NCBI RefSeq assembly: GCF_022348085.1
Contig: NZ_JAKRFN010000013.1
Location: forward strand, 62,001-126,000
Source: Mycobacterium sp. PSTR-4-N
GTDB taxonomy: Bacteria > Actinomycetota > Actinomycetes > Mycobacteriales > Mycobacteriaceae
DNA length: 64,000 nucleotides
Direction of reading: 5' to 3'
The notes under the pieces were generated by a model. The model did no database searches, had not been told where the DNA came from, and worked only from the letters and a program-made list of their open reading frames with translations. The position numbers and the translations under genes are program-made. The stretch's first letter is position 1, and every line of letters begins with the position of its first letter. Shown here piece after piece: positions 53,048 through 61,259 of the stretch.

Positions 53048-54633
53048 GAGTTCTCCTGTTGCACATCCGCGACGTCACGCACGAGGTTGTCCACCCGCGG
53101 GGTGCCGAGACCGGTGACCAGGTCGTAGCCGGGTGCGGCGTCGTCGACTGCGTTGCCGCCCAGCGTGACATCGCGGAAGGCCGGCAACCGCGCACCGGCG
53201 GCGATCCGGTACAGCAGCGGGTTGAGATCGCCCAGCGGGCGTCCTCCGGTGGAGAGCAGGTAGTCGTTCATCACCGCGGCCAGACCCGCCCAGATGGGCG
53301 CGGCCTGCGAGGTGCCGCCGCCGATGGTCGGCTGGCCGTCCAGGATGAAGCTCACCCCCGTGAAGGGGTCGGCCACCGCGGACACATCGGGTGTCAGCCG
53401 CTTGCCGGTGGCGCGATCGGCGGGGACGGCGCCTTCGACACCGCGCTGCCACGGCGGCAGGTCGAACAGTTCCGAGACGCCGCCGCTGGTGCCCAGCGAC
53501 AGCGGTACGTCGAACCAGGCCTGCTCCCCCAGCCACGCGCCGGTGGCCGCGGTGGACAGCGTGGTGCCGCCGACGTTCACCATCTCAGGAAGGGACGCAA
53601 CGGAATTGAGGCCGATGCTGTCCTGCTCGGGCGCCGACGACCAGTCGTCGCCGCTCTTGCACTCCAGACCGGCAAGGTCCCCGTTGGCCATGAACGCGGT
53701 CGTGCCCCGACCCGTGGCGGCGACCAACGCCGACTGCGCGGGCGCGAGATCGGTTGCGGTGAGCAGCTTGTCGCACCCCCAGCTGATGGAGAAGCTCCAG
53801 ATCGCGCCGGGGAACTGCCGATCGACATCGGCCATCATCTGCCCGATCTTGACGTATGCGCCGTCACCCTCCACCGTGTTCCGCGCGTTGATCACGATCT
53901 TGCGGGCATCGGGGGCGATGGCGTGCACGACCGACAGGTCCATCGTGGTTTCTGCGCTCGGCTCGTCGAACGGTCCGCCGATCACCGTCGGCGTCAACGC
54001 GGGCAGGTTGTTGCGCGTGGTGAACTCGTCGAGGTCGGACTGCCGGAAGCCGCCGAAGGCGAAGACGGCGACCGTCTGCCCCTTGCCGGTGTGGCCGTCG
54101 GCGAAGAGCCGGTCGGACTCGTAGGTGGCGCGCAACGCCGTAGGCGTCAAACCGAATTCGGGCACGTCCAAGGGAAGGTCCCGCGGCTGGTTGTCCCGGA
54201 ACGGCGTGTAACCGAGGAGGCGGCCGACGGAACCGACTTCCACGGTCACCGCGTCGGGAACGGCGGGTTGACGACGCGAGGCGTAGAACACCGTCCCGTG
54301 CCGTTCCCGATAGTCGTGGACGTCGACGCGGAAGGCCCGGGCCATGGCTTGGGCTCCGCCTTCCACGACCGCCCAGCGCTGCCCCGGTTGCCACTGCACG
54401 GACAACTCGTGGTCGTCGGCCCACTGCGTCAGGGAGACGGGGGCAACGGCATCACGCAACTCGACGACGACTTGTGCGGAGCGGTCGTGCGAGGGCCCGA
54501 GATCGACCGAATGGGCGAGAAGGGCGGCATACGGCCCGCCGATCAGCTGCCCTGGCCCACCGGCAGGGGTCGGCCGCACCGGGGCGACACTGGTGGTGAG
54601 GAGTACGAGGACCCCCACCACCAGTGCCGTCAA
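53044..54633 (-). CDS. Sedolisin (S53) serine-carboxyl protease
   Basis: 529-residue S53 protease. TM/signal at ~3-20, an N-terminal pro-domain to ~160 (WAVVEGGAQAMARAFRVDVH), then the catalytic domain. Catalytic Glu-Asp in SAETTMDLSVVHA (~235), oxyanion Asp region in FMANGDLAG (~320), nucleophile Ser in GGGTSQAAPIWAG (~455), and a C-terminal Asp-rich Ca-site segment. TTG start 54633 is forced: an in-frame TGA lies upstream with no ATG/GTG between. First gene of the coupled operon. Confidence 0.87.
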   Translation of the reverse strand: MTALVVGVLVLLTTSVAPVRPTPAGGPGQLIGGPYAALLAHSVDLGPSHDRSAQVVVELRDAVAPVSLTQWADDHELSVQWQPGQRWAVVEGGAQAMARAFRVDVHDYRERHGTVFYASRRQPAVPDAVTVEVGSVGRLLGYTPFRDNQPRDLPLDVPEFGLTPTALRATYESDRLFADGHTGKGQTVAVFAFGGFRQSDLDEFTTRNNLPALTPTVIGGPFDEPSAETTMDLSVVHAIAPDARKIVINARNTVEGDGAYVKIGQMMADVDRQFPGAIWSFSISWGCDKLLTATDLAPAQSALVAATGRGTTAFMANGDLAGLECKSGDDWSSAPEQDSIGLNSVASLPEMVNVGGTTLSTAATGAWLGEQAWFDVPLSLGTSGGVSELFDLPPWQRGVEGAVPADRATGKRLTPDVSAVADPFTGVSFILDGQPTIGGGTSQAAPIWAGLAAVMNDYLLSTGGRPLGDLNPLLYRIAAGARLPAFRDVTLGGNAVDDAAPGYDLVTGLGTPRVDNLVRDVADVQQENS

Positions 54634-54687
54634 GCCCGCGACGCGGAATGCAGGCGTACGAACATCAGTGAGGATGGCTCACCACTG

Positions 54688-54981
54688 TCACTGTGGTGCG
54701 CGGGGCGCCCCCGGGTTCCTGCCGTTGTCGTTCGCGTTCGGAGGAATCGAGGTGAACGGGTTACCGCCGGCGGTGCGCGGCACGTTCTCCGTCGGCGACG
54801 CCGGGGGCGGCGTAGCCGGGGTGGTGGCCGGCGGGGTGGTCGTCGTCGTGGTCGTCGTGGTGGTGGTGGACGTCTCCGGGGCGTTGCCCTCATTGGAGCT
54901 ACACCCCACGGCCAGCCACGTCATCGCCGTGAGGGCGACACCGCCGGCAACCAGCGAGAAGCGACTGGTCCTTGTTGTCAT
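54688..54981 (-). CDS. Small Thr/Pro-rich lipoprotein
   Basis: 97-residue lipoprotein. Lipobox at Cys27 (TWLAVGC), then a run of eleven threonines and a Pro/Thr stretch, ending in a short Asn/Pro-rich tail. The low-complexity part looks like a wall-spanning or mannosylated linker (mycobacterial exported proteins are O-mannosylated on Thr). No domain follows, so the function is unclear. ATG at 54979-54981. Confidence 0.75.
   Translation of the reverse strand: MTTRTSRFSLVAGGVALTAMTWLAVGCSSNEGNAPETSTTTTTTTTTTTPPATTPATPPPASPTENVPRTAGGNPFTSIPPNANDNGRNPGAPRAPQ
54835..54867. repeat. Codon run for eleven threonines
   Basis: Eleven consecutive ACC/ACG codons on the minus strand inside the small lipoprotein gene. 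ACC and ACG codons alternate irregularly, so it is an amino-acid repeat rather than a perfect DNA microsatellite, though slippage is possible. Confidence 0.85.
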
Positions 54982-55262
54982 ACTGCGTTCCCATCTGTTC
55001 GTCGAGCCGCATGCATTCCCAGGAACTGGGTAGCGACTAGATCTTGACATTTCACCGTCCCATCGACCAGCGCTAGGCGCATTTCTCAGCCCTGGTGTCG
55101 TCGTCGGCGTCGGCGAACAACCCCCGTGCGGTCGAAGCTATGCCTTTTGTGGTGTCGACGGAGGCGCACATCGTTACAGCCAACCGCTCACAGGAATGCT
55201 TGATGTGGCTGCACCTCAGCGATACCCTTTCTTTAATTGACGATGTAGTCAAGGGGGCAGTC

Positions 55263-56513
55263 GTGGGTACTTTTTCCGTCTCGAAGCGCCGCGAGGTCGC
55301 GGGCGTCCTCGCGGCCGCGATCACCGGCGGACTTCTCGCAGGCGCCAGTTTCTGGTCTGCCCCTCAAGCTGAGGCGACGTGCCTGTCCGCGTTCGGGCTC
55401 GGCAAGAGTGCCGATTGCAGCAGCACACTGTTCAGCGTCGCCTTCGCGCTCGGCCAGGGGGCCCAGGCGCACACCAACGGATTCTTCGGCGCCTCATTCG
55501 CCGTCGGCAACGGCGCGTCCGCGTCTAGCACCGACGCCTTCACCCTCGCCAGCGCGGTCGGCGAGAACTCCAGCGCCGCGGCGCACGGCTTGCTCGGGCT
55601 CGGCCTGAGCATCGGAGGCACCGACAACGAGGTGGTGGCCGGCGGCGCAGGATCGGTTCTGACACTGGCCAGCAGCTGGTTCGGCAGCAACAACACCGTC
55701 AGCGCGCAGGGCGGATTGTGGAATCGCGCCGGCAATTACGGGGGCAGCAACAACGTCGTCACCAGCCAGGGCAGCAGATTCAATCACTCCCGCAACATCC
55801 TCGGTAACGACAACGTCGTGACGACCACGGGCGGATACAGCAACGCAGCGCAGAATGCATTCGGCGACGGCAACTCGCTGATCCAACAGGGCGGAACCGG
55901 CAATCTCGCCAAGAACTTCTTCGGCGGTTCCAACTCAGTGACCATCACCGGCGGGTACGCCGACTTCGGGCGCAATCGCTTCGGCAGCGACAACACCGTG
56001 TCCATCGTCGGCGGCAACGCCAACCTTGCGAGCAACCTCCTTGGCGCCGGCAACACCGTCCACTCAGAAGGCGGATACTTCAACAGGGCGCGCAACATCG
56101 GCGGCGACGAGAATGAGCTGTCGACAGGGGGTTTCGACAGTCGGTTCAACTTGGTCTACAACATCGGCGGACGACGTAACGACGTGACCGCCGGTGGGCC
56201 GGGAAGCTTCAACGCCGGGTTCAACTTCCTCGGTAGCGACAACAGCGTGTCTGCCGGTCCCGGCCCTCTCGCTCTGGCCGGATCGGTGTTCAAGGATGGC
56301 CAGGACGTCACGAAAGAGGATTTCGGCGTTGCCATCAACAACTTCCGTATCGGTGGCGCCCTCGCGGATCGTCAGCGCGACGAGACCGCGAGCTCGTCTC
56401 GCGTGAGTGTTGACAAGCCTGCCAAGAAGACGGCAGCCGACAAGCCGGCCAAGAAGAGCAGGACCGAGAAGCGGGAATCGCGACGAGCGCGGACGTCAGC
56501 AGCTGACAACTGA
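55263..56513 (+). CDS. Exported repeat protein of ~20-residue solenoid units with basic tail
   Basis: 416-residue secreted protein. Signal peptide ~1-40 (GVLAAAITGGLLAGASFW, Ala-rich cleavage region). Residues ~45-120 hold looser Gly/Ala repeats; residues ~120-345 hold about ten units of ~20 residues, consensus FGSDNTVxxxGGxxNxAxN, seven in exact 60-base register from 55680. The pattern fits a parallel beta-solenoid or amyloid-like fold. The C-terminal ~45 residues are Lys/Arg-rich with two DKPAKK copies. GTG 55263 has AAGGGGG upstream; the longer frame lacks a signal peptide. Function unknown. Confidence 0.82.
   Translation: MGTFSVSKRREVAGVLAAAITGGLLAGASFWSAPQAEATCLSAFGLGKSADCSSTLFSVAFALGQGAQAHTNGFFGASFAVGNGASASSTDAFTLASAVGENSSAAAHGLLGLGLSIGGTDNEVVAGGAGSVLTLASSWFGSNNTVSAQGGLWNRAGNYGGSNNVVTSQGSRFNHSRNILGNDNVVTTTGGYSNAAQNAFGDGNSLIQQGGTGNLAKNFFGGSNSVTITGGYADFGRNRFGSDNTVSIVGGNANLASNLLGAGNTVHSEGGYFNRARNIGGDENELSTGGFDSRFNLVYNIGGRRNDVTAGGPGSFNAGFNFLGSDNSVSAGPGPLALAGSVFKDGQDVTKEDFGVAINNFRIGGALADRQRDETASSSRVSVDKPAKKTAADKPAKKSRTEKRESRRARTSAADN
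55680..56099 (+). repeat. Seven in-register 60-base repeats
   Basis: Units begin at 55680, 55740, 55800, 55860, 55920, 55980 and 56040. Each opens with a TTCGGC/CTCGGT-type dipeptide codon pair and an Asn-Asn/Asp-Asn-encoding core (e.g. AGCAACAACACCGTC). DNA identity among units is moderate, so the period is held by protein constraint more than recent duplication. Further degenerate units continue on both sides. Confidence 0.85.
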
Positions 56514-56521
56514 CCAGCCGC

Positions 56522-57313
56522 TCAGGTACCCCGGTCGATGGAGTCGAACACCTCCAGCGATTGCTCGAAAGGCTTGGACGTGACGCCCAATTCGTTGCCG
56601 AACGGATGATCCAGCCAGAACACGACGAAGAGCAGCAGGCCGAGCAGGACCGCGACGGCCCCCAGCAGGCACAGATGCGCGCGAGCACTGCCCAGACGCA
56701 TGAAGCCACCGATCCCGAGGAGGACGACGCCCCCGAACAGCAGACCGGTCCACAGCAGGCCCGGGATGCGCGGTGTCGCGTCCAGGATGCGTTGGTTGCG
56801 TTGCGATGCCAACGTGGTGAGTTGATCGAGGAACTTCTGCGTGATCGGACTCGTTGCGACGCTGGACTGCTGACCTCCGAGTACCGCGTACATCTCGTTG
56901 AGCGCATCACGCGCGGTCTCAGTACCCACGCCGGAGCGCAGCGAGTTCTGCCACTCGGGCCCTTCGACAGCGTCAGCGTACTTGCGCAGCAGAACCCGCA
57001 TCTGGGTCTGTTCCGGAACTGGCATGGCGACGGTCTGGCGGTACATCGTCACGATCGTGGAGGCTTCATTCGACACGTTTGTCTCGGCGGAGGAGAACTG
57101 TTCCCATGCAACGACGATCGTGAAACCCAACAGCGCGCCGTACACCAGGCTCACGCATGTCAAAAATGGCGACAGCGCCGAGTTGTGGCCGTCACCGAGG
57201 TTCTTGGGCAGCGTCCGGTCGGCGAGGAGAACGCTGCCCGTGGCGATCAGCAGTGCGATGAACAGAGATGCCGCCAGCAGCAGCCACAGCGCCGAAATGC
57301 CGAACCCGCCCAT
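56522..57313 (-). CDS. DUF4239 bestrophin-like membrane protein
   Basis: 263-residue protein with four TM helices (two near the N-terminus, ~6-30 and ~50-72; two near the C-terminus, ~185-240) around a helical cytoplasmic or outside region. The SLVYGALLGFTIVVAWEQF and EASTIVTMYR segments fit DUF4239, a bestrophin-like family; bestrophins are anion channels, but channel activity is untested here. ATG at 57311-57313. 8 bases after the convergent repeat-protein stop. Confidence 0.8.
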   Translation of the reverse strand: MGGFGISALWLLLAASLFIALLIATGSVLLADRTLPKNLGDGHNSALSPFLTCVSLVYGALLGFTIVVAWEQFSSAETNVSNEASTIVTMYRQTVAMPVPEQTQMRVLLRKYADAVEGPEWQNSLRSGVGTETARDALNEMYAVLGGQQSSVATSPITQKFLDQLTTLASQRNQRILDATPRIPGLLWTGLLFGGVVLLGIGGFMRLGSARAHLCLLGAVAVLLGLLLFVVFWLDHPFGNELGVTSKPFEQSLEVFDSIDRGT

Positions 57314-57435
57314 GTCATCCCCTCGAGTCGCGTTGCGTGCATCGAGTACCCCGTCGCGGGCAAGCTTAGAGATTCCCCGGACCGATTCGTGCCGAGTGCG
57401 CCAAGATAGCCGGCCGCCAGTGCTAAAGAGAACAC

Positions 57436-57912
57436 GTGGACCTCGCGAGCTGGACCCTGGGGCTGTCGCTCATCGTGGTCACGATCGCGGCTCACACGAC
57501 GGCAGTGGTGGCGATGGCCCTCATCCTCGAGAAGAGATTGGCCGCACGATCGGCTGCGAGTACACCGACTCGGCGGCAGGCCATTTCGACGGTGATCGTC
57601 CGCATCGGGACGATCGCCGTTCTCCTGGCGGCGCTGCACGGTGTGGAAGGCGTGGCCTGGGCCGTGGCCTACCGGTGCCTCGGCGTGTTCGATTCCTTTG
57701 CACAGGCATCCAGTTACTCGCTGGCGGCCATGACGACCTCGGAGTCCTCTGCAGTGCCTCTCGCGTCACGGTGGCAGATGCTCGCTGCTCTCGAAGCGAT
57801 CAACGGTTGTCTGTTGTTCGGCATCAGCACAGCGTTCCTCTTTGCCGTGATGCAGGTGCACTGGCACATTCTGATCCAGCGCCGCGTTCCGCAGATCGAT
57901 CGAGAAAATTAG
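57436..57912 (+). CDS. Ion-channel-like membrane protein with degenerate pore
   Basis: 158-residue membrane protein with TM helices at ~8-30, ~50-78 and ~115-140. It resembles small two-TM potassium-channel-like proteins, whose pore reads like TTVGYGD; here residues 100-106 are TTSESSA, so the selectivity filter is lost. The following RWQMLAALEAINGCLLFGIS segment is as in those relatives. GTG start 57436. Divergent neighbour of the bestrophin-like gene across 122 bases. A pseudo-channel or regulator is possible. Confidence 0.65.
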   Translation: MDLASWTLGLSLIVVTIAAHTTAVVAMALILEKRLAARSAASTPTRRQAISTVIVRIGTIAVLLAALHGVEGVAWAVAYRCLGVFDSFAQASSYSLAAMTTSESSAVPLASRWQMLAALEAINGCLLFGISTAFLFAVMQVHWHILIQRRVPQIDREN

Positions 57913-58015
57913 CTGCGACCCTCTGATTCGGGTCTTGTCACCCTCGCATCGGGATTACAATTCTCCTGCGCCTCGAGCGCCAACTTCCGGTCTGCAGTGG
58001 TGGGGGACGGTTGAA

Positions 58016-59017
58016 ATGAAATCCTGCACAACAACTTCCGCGAGCACGCTGGTGACGATCACCGGCAGAACGATCACGGCGCTCAGCGCAGCGGTGGCCG
58101 TCGCGGGCGCCGGCATCGTCGCCCCGCCGCCTCCGCACGAGCAGGCCGTACGGCCCGCGCCCACGGTCGGCCTCGCTGCCGCGACCCTACCGTTCGCGGT
58201 CGGTGATCAGGCGCCGGCGTTGGTCACGGCCGAGCCTGCAGGAGCAGTGCCCCTGGCGGGTGTCCGGCGCATCATCATTCCGCCGAGTGTGGGCCAACCT
58301 CCGCCGGATCTGCCGACTATTCCGCCACCTCAGGCCACCCCGTACGAATTCGAAGACGCGATCATCAACACCTATCACGCCATCGAGCCGTGGGTACGGT
58401 ATGGATTCGAGCTGGCGACCTACGCGGTCGGGTGGGTGCCCTGGGTGGGATGGCTCTCGCCACAGATCATGATCTTCTACAACTTCGGCGAGCGGATCGT
58501 GGAAAGCCTCGTGGTCAATTCGGCGAATTGGCTCTGGGGTCCGTTGCCTTTCGGCGAGGGACTCGCGAACGTCGCGCGGGACAGCTGGGACGCCCTCGTG
58601 CAGCTGGGCAGAGACGAATGGAACTTCTGGTTGCCTCCGCTGCCGCCCCTGCCGCTTGCCGCCGAGCCTGCTGACGCGCAGTCGCCGGCGCCCGCCCCGG
58701 AGAAGCCACGTCCTGTGCGCGAAGCACTGGGCCGCATCTTCCCGCGGCTCGCAGCGGACGCACCCCGCTCCGTCGAGAAGCGTCGGTGGGCCGACCGCAC
58801 AGTCGACGATGCAGACCCACCATCGGTGGCGGCCGCACCGGATCCGAGCACCCCGAGCCCTGATTCGACCGATGCAGCCGAGCAACCGAAGACGGAGAAG
58901 AAGAAGCCGCGGCTGACCCTTCGCGAACGGAGAGAGGACGCCGCGGCGTCGTCGAACACCCGTTCGTCGGAGAAACCGAACAAGCGCCGCCTGGGCAGCC
59001 TGCGCGACCGAGGGTGA
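58016..59017 (+). CDS. Exported mycobacterial protein with basic C-terminal tail, unknown function
   Basis: 333-residue protein. Export signal ~1-40, then a Pro-rich stretch, then an aromatic segment ~110-210 (YHAIEPWVRYGFELATYAVG, WVPWVGWLSPQI, WNFWLPPLPPLP) that I recognise as common in mycobacterial secreted and PE-like proteins but cannot assign. The last ~90 residues are disordered and basic (EKKKPRLTLRERRED, KPNKRRLGSLRDRG). ATG 58016; the TTG at 57935 would add an unlikely 27-residue leader. Confidence 0.72.
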   Translation: MKSCTTTSASTLVTITGRTITALSAAVAVAGAGIVAPPPPHEQAVRPAPTVGLAAATLPFAVGDQAPALVTAEPAGAVPLAGVRRIIIPPSVGQPPPDLPTIPPPQATPYEFEDAIINTYHAIEPWVRYGFELATYAVGWVPWVGWLSPQIMIFYNFGERIVESLVVNSANWLWGPLPFGEGLANVARDSWDALVQLGRDEWNFWLPPLPPLPLAAEPADAQSPAPAPEKPRPVREALGRIFPRLAADAPRSVEKRRWADRTVDDADPPSVAAAPDPSTPSPDSTDAAEQPKTEKKKPRLTLRERREDAAASSNTRSSEKPNKRRLGSLRDRG

Positions 59018-59054
59018 TCTGCCGCGTCGACCATGTTGACGCAGGAGCTCAGCA

Positions 59055-59645
59055 TCACCGCGACGCGATGTGCACCCGCGGCCGGTAGACGAGCTCCTGA
59101 ATGTGACCGTCGAGTGTGCGGCTCTCGAGCAGCTCCAGGTCGAAGTCGGCGGCGCCGACGAAGACCGGAATCGCGCCGGTCTGCCCGGTGATGACGGGAA
59201 AGATCGTGAGGTGCAGGTAGTCCACGAGGCCGGCGGCCATCAGGGCGCGATTCATCGACAGGCTGCCGTGCGAGCGCAACGGGATGTCCGACTGGGCTTT
59301 GAGTCGGGTCACCACGTCGACAGCGTCAGCGCGCACCACGGTCGCGTCCGGCCACTCGAGCGGCTCCTCGACGGTCGTGGAGATGACCGTGGCCGGCAGA
59401 TGGTACATCGCGGTGACCCACGGGTCGTGGACCTCGGAATCGTCATCGCCCTCGCCGATCATCTGCACGAATTGACGGTAGGTGTTGGCGCCGAACACCA
59501 ATCGTTGATCTCCTCGATAGAGGTCGAGGCGGCGGGCAAGCAGTTCAGGGCCTTGCTTGCCCCAATAACCGGTCCAATCGCCGCCGCTCGCGCCGCCGAA
59601 GCCGTCGAGACTGGAGAACACGTCGAAGGTGTAGGTCGCGCTCAT
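59055..59645 (-). CDS. Dihydrofolate-reductase-fold protein (RibD C-terminal family)
   Basis: 196-residue protein of the RibD_C/DHFR-like family (YTFDVFSSLDGFGGASGGDW at the start, RSHGSLSMNRALMAAGLVDY, then LHLTIFPVITGQTGAIPVF). Likely an NADPH-dependent reductase; the substrate is not folate-specific by sequence. ATG at 59643-59645. Divergent from the cyclase gene. Confidence 0.87.
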   Translation of the reverse strand: MSATYTFDVFSSLDGFGGASGGDWTGYWGKQGPELLARRLDLYRGDQRLVFGANTYRQFVQMIGEGDDDSEVHDPWVTAMYHLPATVISTTVEEPLEWPDATVVRADAVDVVTRLKAQSDIPLRSHGSLSMNRALMAAGLVDYLHLTIFPVITGQTGAIPVFVGAADFDLELLESRTLDGHIQELVYRPRVHIASR

Positions 59646-59731
59646 GATGCTCCTCGAGGCTCTATCGATTATCTGAGAGGTAGACCGGGCGGCGGCGCCG
59701 AACTCATCGATGAGGCCGGGATACTGGTCGT

Positions 59732-60550
59732 GTGGACATCGTGGCCCTGATAGTCATCTCGATCCTGACGGCGGCGGTGATCACCCTCTGTGTGCTACTC
59801 ATCGTGTCGCGCCGTCAGCTCACTAATGCTCGAAAGAAATTGCGGCGCAGTCGAGAAAGCCTTCCGAGCACCGGGCGCAGGAGACGACCCGGGGTCGCTC
59901 CGCTGGCCGTGCGGACCGTCGCGCACACCGTCAAGAGCGCCGACGCGCTGATCCGGCACGGCATCGTCGGCACCGTCCGCAGCTCGGTCGACGACCTCGC
60001 CGCGTGGGCGCGCGTCGAACGGCCGGATCTGGCCCGCCTGACCGCCGACGGTCAGGTCGTCCTGATGTTCTCCGACATCGAAGGTTCCACCGAACGCAAC
60101 GAATCGCTCGGGGACCAGGCGTGGATGAAGGTGCTCGATCGGCACAACCGCCTCGTGGAACGCATGGTCGCCGACCATCGCGGCTATGTCGTGAAGAACC
60201 AGGGAGACGGTTTCATGATCGCCTTCTCCGCACCCGCCGATGCGGTGCGGTGCAGCCTGGCGATCCAGCGGGCGCTCCGTGAGAGCGCCGAGCGGTACGA
60301 CGGTATCCGGGTCCGGATCGGTATCCACGTGGGTACGTCGGTGCGGCGGGGTGATGATCTGTTCGGCCGTAACGTCGCGATGGCGGCGCGTATCGCCGAT
60401 CTGGCGTCCGGAGGCGAGATCCTGGTCAGCGACGACGTGCGCGAGTCGGTGGCCGGCGCCGACGGCATCGCGTTCGACGATCCCGTCGAGGTCGACCTGA
60501 AGGGGCTGCGCGGCACCCAGTCGGTGTCCTCGGTCCGCCTCGTGCCGTGA
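59732..60550 (+). CDS. Membrane-anchored class III nucleotide cyclase
   Basis: 272-residue protein. One TM helix at ~3-26 (VALIVISILTAAVITLCVLL), a basic linker, then a class III cyclase domain (~105-270). The two metal-binding aspartates are in MFSDIEGSTERN and KNQGDGFMIAF, and the transition-state Asn-Arg pair in FGRNVAMAARI, so it should be active, probably as a homodimeric adenylate cyclase. GTG start 59732. Mycobacteria carry many such cyclases. Confidence 0.9.
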   Translation: MDIVALIVISILTAAVITLCVLLIVSRRQLTNARKKLRRSRESLPSTGRRRRPGVAPLAVRTVAHTVKSADALIRHGIVGTVRSSVDDLAAWARVERPDLARLTADGQVVLMFSDIEGSTERNESLGDQAWMKVLDRHNRLVERMVADHRGYVVKNQGDGFMIAFSAPADAVRCSLAIQRALRESAERYDGIRVRIGIHVGTSVRRGDDLFGRNVAMAARIADLASGGEILVSDDVRESVAGADGIAFDDPVEVDLKGLRGTQSVSSVRLVP

Positions 60551-60581
60551 AACCCCAGGCCGCCGTGACACACTCCCGGGC

Positions 60582-61235
60582 ATGAACGTCGAGGCCATCC
60601 TGCAGACGATTCCGCCGATCGCGGTGTATCTGGTCGTCGGCGCCATCATCGGCGTCGAGAGCCTCGGCATCCCGCTACCCGGCGAGATCGCCTTGGTCAG
60701 CGCGGCGCTGCTGTCGTCGCGGCACAGCCTCGACATCAGCCCGGTGGGCGTCGCGGCGGCGGCCGCGCTCGGTGCCATCGTCGGCGACACCATCGGCTAC
60801 TCGATCGGACACCGTCACGGCATGTCGCTGTTCGAACGGCTCGGCACCCGCTTCCCCACGCACTTCGGGCCCGGACATGTGGCGCTGGCCAAGGGACTGT
60901 TCCAGAGATGGGGCGTCTGGGCGGTGTTCTTCGGCCGGTTCATCGCGCTGCTGCGGATCTTCGCGGGCCCGCTGGCCGGTGCGATGCGGATGCGCTACCC
61001 GAGGTTTCTCGCCGCCAACGCCGGCGGCGCCCTGGTGTGGGCAGGCGGAACCGTCGCCGTCATCTACTACGCGGGCATGGCCGCCGAGCGCTGGCTCTCT
61101 CGGTTCTCCTGGATCGCGCTCGTCGCCGGGATCGTCATCGGGATCGGCGCGACACTGCTGATGCGCGAACGGACCTCACGTCTGATCGCCCAGCTGGAGG
61201 CCGAGAACGATTGGGAAACGCTGCGCCGGAACTAG
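60582..61235 (+). CDS. DedA/SNARE-associated (VTT) family membrane protein
   Basis: 217-residue DedA-family protein with four to five TM helices. Family features: ESLGIPLPGEIALVSAALL near the N-terminus, then GDTIGYSIGHRHG and the FGRFIALLRIFAGPLAGAMR motif, which hold the conserved arginines. Members act as lipid scramblases or flippases (undecaprenyl phosphate or phosphatidylethanolamine). ATG 60582, 31 bases after the cyclase stop, so possibly co-transcribed. Confidence 0.9.
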   Translation: MNVEAILQTIPPIAVYLVVGAIIGVESLGIPLPGEIALVSAALLSSRHSLDISPVGVAAAAALGAIVGDTIGYSIGHRHGMSLFERLGTRFPTHFGPGHVALAKGLFQRWGVWAVFFGRFIALLRIFAGPLAGAMRMRYPRFLAANAGGALVWAGGTVAVIYYAGMAAERWLSRFSWIALVAGIVIGIGATLLMRERTSRLIAQLEAENDWETLRRN

Positions 61236-61259
61236 CGCCGGTGTGAGAGCCCGACCATC

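Noticed and set aside
55680..56099. Regular 60-base repeats as a CRISPR array
   Set aside because: Repeats are in frame within a signal-peptide-bearing gene, diverge in sequence and have no constant repeat/variable spacer pattern.
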